Shown: positions 25,201 through 33,777 of the stretch, in pieces
Position numbering within the stretch: position 1 is the first letter of the stretch
Layout: the number at the start of each line of letters is the position of its first letter
NCBI GenBank assembly: GCA_045631445.1
Contig: JAZQUS010000102.1
Span: 1-64,000, forward strand
DNA length: 64,000 nt
Reading direction: 5' to 3'
Source of the DNA: RGIG4608 sp045631445
Lineage (GTDB): Bacteria > Bacillota > Clostridia > Oscillospirales > CAG-272
Notes under the pieces: model-generated
Databases searched by the model: none
The model's input: only the letters and a program-made list of their open reading frames with translations
What the model was told of the DNA's origin: nothing
Translations under genes and position numbers: made by a program

Positions 25201-27772
25201 GTTTTTCCGCCAATTTCTTCACAAAATCAGTTATCTCATTTCCAACAGTAATCAGCTCGTCAACGAATTCTTTTGTGGTCATTCGTGAAATGCCCGAATG
25301 AACTGCTGCAAATTGAACGAGACGGTCACCTGTAACAACTCTAATCTTGTAATTAGGTCCAAGCTCGTGCATCATTCTTTCGATGTAGGCATCGGCGGTT
25401 TGATTTTCCTTTGTGAATACCACCTTATAGCCATCATTTTCAAATTCAGAACCAATGCCTTCTTTAACAAGATAAGCATCAAATACAAGAAACAATTTTT
25501 CTTTTGTGAAAGCAACGTAATTCGACAAAATATCCATCAAAGTTTCACGCGCCTTTTCAAGTGAATAATCCGAAATTTCCTTCAATGTATCCCAAGAGTA
25601 AATAAGGTTGTAACCGTCAATTATAATCATACTTTCTTGCTTGACTAAAAGCTTTTTATTCGGCTTAATCTTGCCTGCAGAAATCACCTTTGGCTCACTA
25701 TATTTTTTTCGTCTAATCGGTCCAAAGGTACGCATCATTATTGCCTCAACCTCTTCTTCGGAAAGTGAGTAATTCTTGGCAAGTGAAGCCACTCTTGGAA
25801 TAATAGCAACCTCATTTTGAGAAAGGGAAATACCCGCATCGAGATGCTTGTATTGTTCAACCTCGCGCCAATTTACCACAAATCCTGCACCATGAGCGCA
25901 GAAAACCGAATGAGGAGAGTTATCCGTATCACCTTCGGGGTCATAACCCTTTTGGGTAACTATTTCCTCTTGATTGTGGCATTCGTCATATCCGTCGCTT
26001 ACACAAGTTAGTCGACCAAGACCGCGCGTATATGAAATAACCTCTCCCACGTAATCGTGAAGTGTGGCAACAGGCGCACGACCTGTAATATTTGTGAAAT
26101 CCTCGGTTGTGCTTTCAATTTCAAACTCCGCACTCCTCATTTGCAAATCGTTCATTGCTCTGCCAACAAGAGAGGAGGGAATTTCAAGTCTAAATTTGTA
26201 ATATGGCTCAAGAAGTGTGCAACCACCAACCATAAGTCCGTGACGAACTGCGCGCAATGTTGCTTCTCTAAAATCTCCACCCTCTGTGTGCTTCAGGTGT
26301 GATTTGCCTGCCACAAGCGTAATTTTAGTGTCCGTAAGCAACGCACCCGTAAGAACTCCGCGATGATTTTTCTCATATAAATGCGACAAAATAAGACGTT
26401 GCCAGTTTGTCGCAAGCATATTTTCGGGAATCTTTGTGTCAAAAATCAAACCTGTACCCTTGGGTTGCGGCTCTAGTAAGAGCTGCACCTCGGCATAGTG
26501 ACGTAGTGGCTCAAAATGTCCAATACCGATTGCTTTTGACTTTATTTTTTCTTTATAAAGAATGTTACCCGCACCAAATTGACACTCAATATTGAATCTG
26601 TCAAAAATCAATCTTTTCAAAAGATCAATTTGTATCTCTCCCATAAGTCGCGCTTCAATTTGCGATAATTCTTCATTCCAATAGAGATGAAGGGAAGGTT
26701 CTTCCTCTTCAAGTTCTTTTAACTTTGGAAAGTATAAATTCGCGTCGCTACCATCAGGAAGAATTATCCTATAAGACAACACAGGCTCGAGAACTGGCTT
26801 GCAAGTATCAGATTCCATTCCAATTCCTTGACCTGCATAAGTGGACGAAAGTCCAATTATAGCGCAAATTTCTCCTGCACTTACAGACTCAACCTGTTCA
26901 AATTTATCCCCCGAATAAAGTCGTATTTGACTAACTTTTTCTGTAACTCTATTGCCATCGGCAGTTAAATATGAAATTTCATCACGTGCAGATAAAGTCC
27001 CGCTTGTCAACTTCATATAGGAAAGTCGAGTGTTGCCTGAACGAGCAATCTTATATACCTTTGCGCCAAAATTACGATTATCATATATAGGAGAAAGAGA
27101 GTATTTATCAATAACCTCAATTAAAAAGTCAATTCCTGACATTCTAAGCGCCGATCCAAAAACAACGGGGAATAAAGCTCTATCTGAAATAAGAGTAGCT
27201 ATTTCTCCGTCATCAATAGGAATTTCGGCAAGAAAATCCTCTAAAAACGCTTCATTTACAAGAGCTAATTTCTCATCAAGCTCGTGCTTTGATTGAGTGT
27301 CAAAAAAAGCAATGCAATTAGGAGATAAAACTGAACAAATCTCTGCTTCCTGTTCATCCTTTGTCTTTATTGCAATGTCACTTTTGTTAACGAAAATAAA
27401 GGTAGGAATATTGTAGTATTCAAGCAAATTCCAAAGTGTACGCGTGTGGTTTTGAACTCCGTCCGCCGCACTTATAACCAAAATTGCATAATCCAAAAGG
27501 GAAAGAACACGCTCGGTTTCGGCAGAAAAATCAACGTGTCCGGGTGTATCAAGGAGAATAAAATCACAGTTTTCGCTACTAAAACGCGCCTGCTTTGAAA
27601 AGATGGTTATACCACGCTCGCGTTCAACCGCATTAGTATCAAGAAAAGTGTTCTTGTGATCAACTCGTCCAAGAGTCCTAATCTTGCCCGAAATATAGAG
27701 CAACGCCTCGGAAAGCGTAGTTTTTCCTGCATCAACGTGCGCAAGAATTCCAATAGTTAGCTTCTTTTTCAT
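25190..27772 (-). CDS. TetM/EF-G-like ribosomal GTPase fused to a YacP/Rae1-type NYN ribonuclease domain
   Basis: An 860-residue protein. Residues 1 to about 660 follow the ribosomal-protection (TetM/TetO) and EF-G plan: G1 AHVDAGKT (11-18), RGIT (53-56), DTPGH (75-79), NKSD (129-132), then domains II-V (VLTGALLTDTKITLVAG and GGDFREATLRAVRHGL in domain IV). After a linker, residues about 714-860 form a complete NYN/PIN-like domain of the YacP/Rae1 family: IIIDGYNLIYSW (D719), LVFDAY (D765), VVFTKENQTADAYIER (D794) and VVTGDRLVQ (D816). Rae1 cuts mRNA in the ribosomal A site, so the fusion suggests a factor that docks on ribosomes with GTP and cleaves mRNA or tRNA there. It is more likely a translation-quality factor than a plain tetracycline resistance gene. 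It has its own promoter. Confidence 0.92.
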   Translation of the reverse strand: MKKKLTIGILAHVDAGKTTLSEALLYISGKIRTLGRVDHKNTFLDTNAVERERGITIFSKQARFSSENCDFILLDTPGHVDFSAETERVLSLLDYAILVISAADGVQNHTRTLWNLLEYYNIPTFIFVNKSDIAIKTKDEQEAEICSVLSPNCIAFFDTQSKHELDEKLALVNEAFLEDFLAEIPIDDGEIATLISDRALFPVVFGSALRMSGIDFLIEVIDKYSLSPIYDNRNFGAKVYKIARSGNTRLSYMKLTSGTLSARDEISYLTADGNRVTEKVSQIRLYSGDKFEQVESVSAGEICAIIGLSSTYAGQGIGMESDTCKPVLEPVLSYRIILPDGSDANLYFPKLKELEEEEPSLHLYWNEELSQIEARLMGEIQIDLLKRLIFDRFNIECQFGAGNILYKEKIKSKAIGIGHFEPLRHYAEVQLLLEPQPKGTGLIFDTKIPENMLATNWQRLILSHLYEKNHRGVLTGALLTDTKITLVAGKSHLKHTEGGDFREATLRAVRHGLMVGGCTLLEPYYKFRLEIPSSLVGRAMNDLQMRSAEFEIESTTEDFTNITGRAPVATLHDYVGEVISYTRGLGRLTCVSDGYDECHNQEEIVTQKGYDPEGDTDNSPHSVFCAHGAGFVVNWREVEQYKHLDAGISLSQNEVAIIPRVASLAKNYSLSEEEVEAIMMRTFGPIRRKKYSEPKVISAGKIKPNKKLLVKQESMIIIDGYNLIYSWDTLKEISDYSLEKARETLMDILSNYVAFTKEKLFLVFDAYLVKEGIGSEFENDGYKVVFTKENQTADAYIERMMHELGPNYKIRVVTGDRLVQFAAVHSGISRMTTKEFVDELITVGNEITDFVKKLAEKQES

Positions 27773-27801
27773 TTTCTTCTCCTTTCACATAAATTTTCTT
27801 A

Positions 27802-27830
27802 ATTATATCATAAAACCTCCTCAAATTCAA
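27802..27830 (-). promoter_or_regulatory. Promoter of the GTPase-NYN gene
   Basis: Minus strand TTGAAT (27830-27825), 17-base spacer, TATAAT (27807-27802). The leader is only about 25 bases, without the long attenuating leader typical of inducible tetM genes. Confidence 0.75.
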
Positions 27831-27881
27831 GCATAAAAAGCAAAATGCAACCCTAAGTAGCAAAAAAGCAACTAAAAAGTA

Positions 27882-27909
27882 TTGCAAATTTCTTCATTTG
27901 TGCTATAAT
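27882..27909 (+). promoter_or_regulatory. Promoter of the LiaF-like operon
   Basis: TTGCAA (27882-27887), 16-base spacer, TATAAT (27904-27909), about 30 bases before the start codon. Confidence 0.65.
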
Positions 27910-27938
27910 TAAAGCATAAACCGAAAGGAGAAATGTTT

Positions 27939-28619
27939 ATGAAAAACTTAAAACGAACAATATGGGGCATCGTCCTCGTTATAGCGGCGGTAATTCTCGC
28001 ACTCAACTCATTTGGCGTTATCAATTTCGACCTCTTTTTTGACGGTTGGTGGACTCTCTTCATCATCATTCCGTCATTCGTGGGCTTAATTCAGGACAGA
28101 AACAAGGGCGGAGCCGTATTTGGACTTTGCATAGGTATTTTATTGCTTCTTTCCGCACAGGAAATCATTAGCTGGGATATGATTTGGAAGATTTCGCTAC
28201 CCGTTTTTATCGGCCTTGTTGGCTTGAAAATGATTTTCTCATCCTTCAAAAAGGATAAAACCGACAGAATAATCAAGGAAATCAAAAAGGAAGGCAAAAA
28301 TCTTCAGCAGGGTACGGCGGTATTCTGCGGAACTGAAATGGATTTTGATAATGTTGTGTTCGAGGGAGCGGATTTAACTGCAGTTTTCGGAGGCATTGAC
28401 TGTGACCTCAGAAACGCGATTATTGACCGCGACTGTGTAATAAAGGTTTGCTGTGTTTTTGGCGGCGTTGATATTCTCGTTCCCGATAACGTAAAAATTG
28501 TAACCAATACAACCTCAGTTTTCGGCGGTGTTGAGGTTATGAAAAACCACGATAATTCTGCAATTCACACTATCTACGTTGAGGGCTTATGCACCTTCGG
28601 AGGAGTTGATATTAAATGA
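27939..28619 (+). CDS. LiaF-like membrane protein (cell-envelope stress family)
   Basis: Start placed at MKNLKRTIWG (27939); the ATG six bases earlier is too close to the AGGAG site. A 226-residue protein with four N-terminal helices (about 7-105) and a C-terminal LiaF/DUF2154-like beta-solenoid with repeats TAVFGGID, CCVFGGVDI, TSVFGGVEV and CTFGGVDIK. LiaF proteins inhibit the LiaRS two-component system or belong to related envelope-stress modules; no liaRS is adjacent here. It overlaps the next gene by four bases, so the two form a unit. Confidence 0.85.
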   Translation: MKNLKRTIWGIVLVIAAVILALNSFGVINFDLFFDGWWTLFIIIPSFVGLIQDRNKGGAVFGLCIGILLLLSAQEIISWDMIWKISLPVFIGLVGLKMIFSSFKKDKTDRIIKEIKKEGKNLQQGTAVFCGTEMDFDNVVFEGADLTAVFGGIDCDLRNAIIDRDCVIKVCCVFGGVDILVPDNVKIVTNTTSVFGGVEVMKNHDNSAIHTIYVEGLCTFGGVDIK

Positions 28620-29365
28620 CGCATTTTCAAAGAGTTATAAAATATTTTGCGCTTTTTTTGGCTTTTTCCTTGGCTGCGGCAATAATTTTTGGAGGTATTG
28701 GTCTTATGGGAACGATTTTTGGAATTAGTAATAATAGCGTGCTTGACGAGATGTATTCAATAGAGCTTTCACAAAATATTGAAAGAATTGATATTGATCT
28801 TTCTGCAGCGAGCTTAAAAATAGTTCTCGGTGATAAATTTGCATTATCAACGAATATAGGAAAATTAAACGTAACAAGCGATTCCACGCTAAAAATCAAA
28901 CAAAAGCAACATCAAGTATTTTCCATCAATTACGGAAAAAGCGGTGAAATCATTCTTACCATACCCTCCGACGCAATGTTCCTGTCCTTCGAGCTTGATG
29001 CGGGCGCGGGCTCAATTGAAATTGAACGTCTTAATTCCCAAAGCGTTGAAATTGATGCAGGCGCAGGTTCTATCAATATAAAAGGCGGAGAAATTGAACG
29101 CCTCGATCTCGACCTCGGCGTCGGAAAAGCCAATATAACCTCTGCAATCAAGGGCAAATCAAATATTGATTGCGGAGTTGGTGAAACCAATATCAATCTT
29201 ATTGGCAAAATGGACGATTATACGCTTGATATAGATACGGGCATTGGCTCAATCACCTTAAACGGTACCGATATAAAAGGTAATACGAAAATCGGCAACG
29301 GTCAATATAAGCTTGAAATTGACGGCGGAGTCGGTGCAATAAATATCAATTTTATCAATGAATAA
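28616..29365 (+). CDS. DUF4097-type putative adhesin/membrane beta-solenoid protein
   Basis: A 249-residue protein with one N-terminal membrane helix (about 8-35) and a beta-solenoid of short repeats (FELDAGAGSIEIERL, VEIDAGAGSINIKGG, LDLGVGKANI, IDTGIGSITLNG, IDGGVGAINI). It matches the DUF4097 style of envelope proteins that often neighbour LiaF or PspC genes. It overlaps both neighbours, which argues for one envelope-related operon. The molecular role is unknown. Confidence 0.82.
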   Translation: MTHFQRVIKYFALFLAFSLAAAIIFGGIGLMGTIFGISNNSVLDEMYSIELSQNIERIDIDLSAASLKIVLGDKFALSTNIGKLNVTSDSTLKIKQKQHQVFSINYGKSGEIILTIPSDAMFLSFELDAGAGSIEIERLNSQSVEIDAGAGSINIKGGEIERLDLDLGVGKANITSAIKGKSNIDCGVGETNINLIGKMDDYTLDIDTGIGSITLNGTDIKGNTKIGNGQYKLEIDGGVGAININFINE

Positions 29366-29909
29366 ATACGAATACGTGCTTAAAAGAAGCAAAAGAAAAA
29401 GTATTTCCGTTGAGATTAGCAGAGAAGCAAAAATAATAGTCCGCGCTCCGCTAAAAATGAGTGTTAAAGACATTGAGGCGTTCCTGAATTCTAAAAGCCA
29501 ATGGATTGATAAGCATCTTTCTGATGCAAAAGATAAGCTCGCAACAATGTCCAGGAAACTAAGCGAAGCAGAGAAAAACGAGCTAAGAAAAAATGCTAAA
29601 ATTGTTATAACTAAACGAGTTGAATATTTTGCAAAAATTATGAATGTTCAATATAATCGAATCTCCATAAAATTCCAAAAAACTCGTTTTGGAAGCTGCT
29701 CAACAAAGAAAAATCTAAATTTTAATGCGCTTGTGGCTCTTATGCCAAGTGAAATTCTTGATTACGTTATCGTTCACGAGCTTGCGCACCTTATTGAGAT
29801 GAACCATTCGAAACGTTTTTGGAAAGAGGTTGAAAATATTCTACCAAGCTATAAAACCCAACGCAAATGGCTAAAGGAAAACGGAACTAAATATATGATG
29901 TTAATATAA
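29358..29909 (+). CDS. YgjP/WLM-family (DUF45) metalloprotease-like protein
   Basis: A 183-residue protein of the YgjP family. The zinc motif HELAH (H140, E141, H144) is followed by H150 in MNHSKRFW as third ligand. The N-terminal half has the strongly conserved RKSISVEIS and GSCSTKKNLNFN stretches. Members resemble SprT/WLM metallopeptidases. Natural substrates are not settled. It starts inside the preceding gene and ends at a terminator. Confidence 0.9.
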   Translation: MNKYEYVLKRSKRKSISVEISREAKIIVRAPLKMSVKDIEAFLNSKSQWIDKHLSDAKDKLATMSRKLSEAEKNELRKNAKIVITKRVEYFAKIMNVQYNRISIKFQKTRFGSCSTKKNLNFNALVALMPSEILDYVIVHELAHLIEMNHSKRFWKEVENILPSYKTQRKWLKENGTKYMMLI

Positions 29910-29910
29910 A

Positions 29911-29946
29911 AATTAAGGGGCTCAATTAGAGCCCCTTAATTTTTTT
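29911..29946. terminator. Bidirectional terminator between the YgjP gene and the EndI operon
   Basis: Perfect 13-base-pair stem AATTAAGGGGCTC (29911-29923) with GAGCCCCTTAATT (29929-29941), AATTA loop, T-run on both strands. Confidence 0.9.
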
Positions 29947-30562
29947 AGTTAAATGTGTATGTAATTACAACTGTATTTCCGTTATTCGTAACGTAAGTAA
30001 CCTGCATTGATATGGGTGCATTCACGCCATATTCAAGAGTAAAGCTTGATTCGCTTGCTTCAACGTTCAAGCCCATAAATCCGTCAAGAGAAGTGATTTT
30101 TCCCATAAATTTTCCGGGAATAATCATATCGTTATCAATATAATTATAAGAAAATTTAAATTTTGGAACATCAAAGTTCATAAACGAAGCAGAAGCTGAC
30201 GTTGAAGGAATAATCGCACTTGCGGGAGTTAATTTATCCGCTTCACAAGTTCCTTCATAAACCGACTTATAGCTATCGGGCACCGTAATTGCTTCGTCAT
30301 CAAGATTGAAGGTGTTCAAAACCTCAACTCTATAAGAAACTGTTTTCACTCCGTCAACGGTTGCAATAACGTATTTGTCATTAATTACGCATCCATTTTT
30401 AGAGGTTGTATCAACAGTAATTGTGTAATTACTGAAAGCCATATCAAACATCGTATTGAATTTAGCAAATTCGGGATTCTCCTCTATGGTATTATCCTTA
30501 CAAGAGGGGAGGAAAATAACCATTGAGAATATTAACAATAAACATAATAAAATTCTTTTCAT
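29945..30562 (-). CDS. Small lipoprotein of unknown function, downstream of endA-like gene
   Basis: Start placed at MKRILLCLLL (30562) with GGAGG five bases before. A 205-residue protein with a signal peptide and lipobox (LPSC), the rest predicted as beta-rich with no recognised family. It begins 12 bases after the stop of the membrane-anchored endonuclease and so is in its operon. It may assist or regulate the nuclease at the cell surface; this is a guess from position only. Confidence 0.7.
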   Translation of the reverse strand: MKRILLCLLLIFSMVIFLPSCKDNTIEENPEFAKFNTMFDMAFSNYTITVDTTSKNGCVINDKYVIATVDGVKTVSYRVEVLNTFNLDDEAITVPDSYKSVYEGTCEADKLTPASAIIPSTSASASFMNFDVPKFKFSYNYIDNDMIIPGKFMGKITSLDGFMGLNVEASESSFTLEYGVNAPISMQVTYVTNNGNTVVITYTFN

Positions 30563-30574
30563 ATTAACCTCCAA

Positions 30575-32308
30575 TTAAAAATCCTTCTTTTTCAAAAGCA
30601 TTAATGCTGCAAAGGAAACAGCCGCAGTGCTAATTGAAATAGAAATTAAAATATTATTTATAGCAACTGATTCATCGTTTGCAGTAATAGCTTCTTCATT
30701 ATATTCAGAAACCAAGCTCTTGAATTTTGCGTATTGTTCACTAAGCGAATCCTTATCTGCTTGTGAAAGACTGTTATATATATTGATTGCCTTGCAAATC
30801 TTTTGATATTTTTCTTCACCGGAAACAGTACCGTTGTTCAATTCAACAACTATATTAGCAAAATCATCCTTAGTACCTACGGGTGTTGTAGGTTCTTTCT
30901 GACCGCAAACAGTGCAGAGCCCATTTTCGTATGCGTGATTTACAGTGTTGGTATAAGAATCAATATAAGAATCACCGCAATCACAGGTATGAGTTGTATA
31001 ACCCTGAGATGTGCAAGTGGGTTTGGTCACAACGGATGTATATGAGTGAGTATGATCATACTTGATAACAATCGTTTCCGTATTTCCGCAGACAGAACAA
31101 TCTCTGTGCTTGGATCCGTCCTCGGTTGCAGTTGCTTCCTTGTCAATAATCCACGCACCATAAGAGTGACCTAGAGCAGAAATAGTAGTTGTTTTAGTTG
31201 TTGAACAACGTGTGCAGGTAATTGTGTTAACACCGTTAGTTGTACAACCTGCAGGCGTTGTCACCTCACCGTTATTCCAAGAGTGGCCCAATGCTTCAAC
31301 CATTGTTTTTCCACATTTTGTACAAGTTTGTGTAGTTGTACAAGTAGCAGAACTACCGCCTACGTGATCACATCCACCACCGCTTGCTTCACCGGATGGA
31401 GAAACAAGCTCATCAGGAACCTCACGTCCGAAAACGAGCCAAGCGTATTCGGGATAATCGATAAACACGTTTCTGTTACCCTGAATATCCTGAACTACCT
31501 CATTTCTTCCAAGCTCCCAAGTGTCAACGGGGTCAATAAGCATCCATTCAAGAAGAACGTCAACACTCTGGAATACTTCAGTAACGGAATCAGCGCCCCA
31601 AGATGAGCCCCATCTAATCCAAACGTAGAGAACGATTCTTGCAACGTCACCTTTAACGTTATCAAGAGGTTCAAAATATGTAGAGTTGTAATAACCGCCA
31701 AGATAACCAGTAGCTGGGTTGGAACCGTATTTTGCTGTTCCACCATTTGTGTTACCATACTTTTTATTTCCACGAGTACTGTTAACTACAGCATCAGAGG
31801 GACGAATGTGATGCAAGTCAGCACCACCACCACTTGTATTACCACCACCGAGAGATTGAGGCCAAACGTGTTCGCGGTTCCATCCATTCCACTGACTCAT
31901 AGTAGCGGAATAATTAGTATAAATAAGGGAAACTCTTCCATCTTCGTTTTCACAGTCTGTTCTGTCTACTTTGTAATGACAGTCATTGTAAGAAGATATG
32001 TAGGAGTGTGTGCTCTTCATAAGAGTAGCAAGCGCACTTTTAATTTCATTAGCGCTCTTTTCGGAAAGCACATCGTATTCATAGCTTCCGCTATAGTAAG
32101 CATCCGCGCTCGTGCCGTTAAGAGTAGTAGCCACAACGTCTCGCTGACCTGAATTGTATTGACTTGAATACTTTGATGGTTGTCCTGCAGCTTGTTGTAT
32201 GCTTGTGTCAACTTCAACAGGGGTAAATGCAAAAACACTTACAACAGTTGACTGAACGAGCATAACAAGAACAAGGAACAATGTTAATAATTTGAGAATT
32301 TTGTTCAT
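30575..32308 (-). CDS. Secreted, membrane-anchored endonuclease I family nuclease with Cys-rich repeats
   Basis: A 577-residue protein: signal peptide (1-28), an endonuclease I domain (about 60-310) with the beta-beta-alpha-metal motif NREHVWPQS (144-152), DLHHIRP (164-170) and NSTRGNKKYG, then about four Cys-pair repeats (CTKCGKTMVEALGHSW, CTRCSTTKTTTISALGHSYG, CSVCGNTE, CTVCGQ) at about 325-475, a charged helical segment and a C-terminal membrane helix ending in LLKKKDF. The nuclease should be held on the outer face of the membrane and cut extracellular DNA. It fits with the other secreted nucleases here as a nucleotide scavenging tool. Confidence 0.92.
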   Translation of the reverse strand: MNKILKLLTLFLVLVMLVQSTVVSVFAFTPVEVDTSIQQAAGQPSKYSSQYNSGQRDVVATTLNGTSADAYYSGSYEYDVLSEKSANEIKSALATLMKSTHSYISSYNDCHYKVDRTDCENEDGRVSLIYTNYSATMSQWNGWNREHVWPQSLGGGNTSGGGADLHHIRPSDAVVNSTRGNKKYGNTNGGTAKYGSNPATGYLGGYYNSTYFEPLDNVKGDVARIVLYVWIRWGSSWGADSVTEVFQSVDVLLEWMLIDPVDTWELGRNEVVQDIQGNRNVFIDYPEYAWLVFGREVPDELVSPSGEASGGGCDHVGGSSATCTTTQTCTKCGKTMVEALGHSWNNGEVTTPAGCTTNGVNTITCTRCSTTKTTTISALGHSYGAWIIDKEATATEDGSKHRDCSVCGNTETIVIKYDHTHSYTSVVTKPTCTSQGYTTHTCDCGDSYIDSYTNTVNHAYENGLCTVCGQKEPTTPVGTKDDFANIVVELNNGTVSGEEKYQKICKAINIYNSLSQADKDSLSEQYAKFKSLVSEYNEEAITANDESVAINNILISISISTAAVSFAALMLLKKKDF

Positions 32309-32450
32309 ATTAACCTCCGTGAAGACAAATTTTTACAAATAATTATACCATAAAATTCAGAGAAATAAAAGACCTTTTGCAAAAATTATTAAAATATTTT
32401 TTAAACTGTCGAATATATTTTTAAATTTGACATTTTTATTGAAATATCTA

Positions 32451-32479
32451 TTGAAAAATATATTTTTTTGTGATATACT
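32451..32479 (+). promoter_or_regulatory. Promoter of the pspC-like gene
   Basis: TTGAAA (32451-32456), 17-base spacer, TATACT (32474-32479), then AGGAGG before the ATG at 32510. Confidence 0.7.
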
Positions 32480-32509
32480 GTATGCATCAACTTGATAGGA
32501 GGATTTCAA

Positions 32510-32698
32510 ATGGAAAAGAAACTTTTTAGATCAAAGAACAATAAAAAAATTTGTGGTGTTTGCGGTGGATTGGCCGAATACTTTAATATGGACCCCACAA
32601 TTGTTCGTCTTGTAGCTGTAGTTTTGACTCTTGCTGGTGGTTGTGGTGTACTTGCATACATCATCGCAGCATTTATTATTCCCGAAAATCCTAATTAA
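32510..32698 (+). CDS. PspC-domain protein
   Basis: A 62-residue single-domain PspC protein (KNNKKICGVCGGLAEYFNMD followed by PTIVRLV, then a hydrophobic helix and IIPENPN). Start at the ATG with AGGAGG eight bases before; an in-frame TTG at 32492 lies ahead of the ribosome-binding site and is not the start. PspC proteins take part in membrane-stress sensing; in Bacillota small stand-alone versions are common and little studied. Confidence 0.92.
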   Translation: MEKKLFRSKNNKKICGVCGGLAEYFNMDPTIVRLVAVVLTLAGGCGVLAYIIAAFIIPENPN

Positions 32699-32720
32699 TC
32701 ACTAACACTGGAGCAGTAAA

Positions 32721-33263
32721 ATGTCAGAATTTTTAGCTTTATTGCCGCCTATTGCGGTGTGCTTTCTCGTTTGTGCTGCAAAAATAGTTGAAATCACTAT
32801 ATCATCTCTTAAAACCTGTATGATGGTTAAGGGGCAGCGCAAAAAAGCAGCAATGCTTGGTTTTACCGAATGTATGATTTGGGGTCTTGTAGTCTCCACA
32901 ATTATTGGCACGCTTGGAGATAACTACATATTGCTTTTATTTTATTGCTTTGGTTATGCAACGGGTCTTTACCTTGGCTCAACGCTTGAAAATAAAATAG
33001 GTATAGGTACTTCTAACTTGGAGCTTATTGCCAATGATGAAAGCACCGAGCTTATTACTACATATCTTAAAGAAAACAACCGCGGTTATACGGTTTTCGA
33101 AGGTCATGGTTCTGTTGATAAAATGAATATGATTTTCATCGTTTTACCACGTAAAGAAACGCCCAAAACCTTAAAAGACATAAGAGCTTGTTGTGATAAT
33201 AAAGTGTTTGTTGTTGCAAGTGAAGTTAGTAAATACGCAGGCGGCTACGGAATGATTAAATAG
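32721..33263 (+). CDS. UPF0316 (DUF5698/DUF2179) membrane protein
   Basis: A 180-residue protein with three N-terminal helices (about 5-85, DUF5698) and a C-terminal DUF2179 domain (about 110-178, with RGYTVFEGHGSVDKMNMIF and SEVSKYAGGYG). DUF2179 is a small ligand-binding fold also found in YitT proteins. The function is unknown. It lies 22 bases after pspC and is followed by a strong terminator. Confidence 0.87.
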   Translation: MSEFLALLPPIAVCFLVCAAKIVEITISSLKTCMMVKGQRKKAAMLGFTECMIWGLVVSTIIGTLGDNYILLLFYCFGYATGLYLGSTLENKIGIGTSNLELIANDESTELITTYLKENNRGYTVFEGHGSVDKMNMIFIVLPRKETPKTLKDIRACCDNKVFVVASEVSKYAGGYGMIK

Positions 33264-33265
33264 TA

Positions 33266-33298
33266 AAAAAGTCCTTGAGTTATTCAAGGACTTTTTTT
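33266..33298. terminator. Bidirectional terminator
   Basis: AAAAAGTCCTTGA (33266-33278) pairs perfectly with TCAAGGACTTTTT (33284-33296), with T-runs on both strands; it also covers the 3' end of the convergent MmcQ gene. Confidence 0.9.
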
Positions 33299-33663
33299 GT
33301 TCTAATCTTCTTTTTAGTCAAATCATAGCTAATTTTTGTAACCCATTTGATTGTTTCATCATCGCACGAACCATCAAGACAAAGTGTAAGCCAATGCTTT
33401 TTATTCATATGATAAGCAGGGAAAATACCGTTTTCAAAATATAAATCGTCCATAATTTCGGGCGCACATTTGAGGTTAACAACATCAATATATTCGTCAC
33501 TATCAATTCCAAGCTTGCACTTTTTAATTCTCATAACGAGAGCAAACCACTTTTTATTGTCAGAATGTCGAAATGCCCAAGCATCAAATTCATCTTCAAA
33601 AGGGAAATCATACTCGATATTATAACGAGTTTTAATGTGTAATGCTAATTCATCTCTTGTCAA
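33280..33663 (-). CDS. MmcQ/YjbR-family protein
   Basis: A 127-residue protein of the MmcQ/YjbR (DUF419) family, with the typical FRHSDNKKWFALVMRIKK and GIFPAYHMNKKHWLTLCLDG segments. The fold resembles a double-wing DNA-binding domain, but roles are not established. It has its own promoter back to back with that of the flavin reductase gene. The gene ends within a terminator stem. Confidence 0.9.
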   Translation of the reverse strand: MTRDELALHIKTRYNIEYDFPFEDEFDAWAFRHSDNKKWFALVMRIKKCKLGIDSDEYIDVVNLKCAPEIMDDLYFENGIFPAYHMNKKHWLTLCLDGSCDDETIKWVTKISYDLTKKKIRTKKVLE

Positions 33664-33684
33664 AATATCACCTTCTTTGACTTA

Positions 33685-33748
33685 ATTATACCATAAATTA
33701 AACAATTTTGCAATTAATATTGCAATTTAATTTTCAAAGTGATATAAT
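33685..33748. promoter_or_regulatory. Back-to-back divergent promoters sharing an inverted repeat
   Basis: Plus strand: TTGCAA (33720-33725), 17 bases, TATAAT (33743-33748) for the flavin reductase gene. Minus strand: TTGCAA (33713-33708), 17 bases, TATAAT (33690-33685) for the MmcQ gene. The two -35 boxes form the inverted repeat TTGCAAT-TAAT-ATTGCAA at 33708-33725. Confidence 0.75.
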
Positions 33749-33777
33749 TATTTCAATAAATTATGGAGGACTAAAAA

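Noticed and set aside
25190..27772. Simple tetracycline resistance gene of the TetM/TetO type
   Set aside because: The additional complete NYN nuclease domain, diverged domain IV and short leader do not fit a classical resistance determinant; no mobile element surrounds it.
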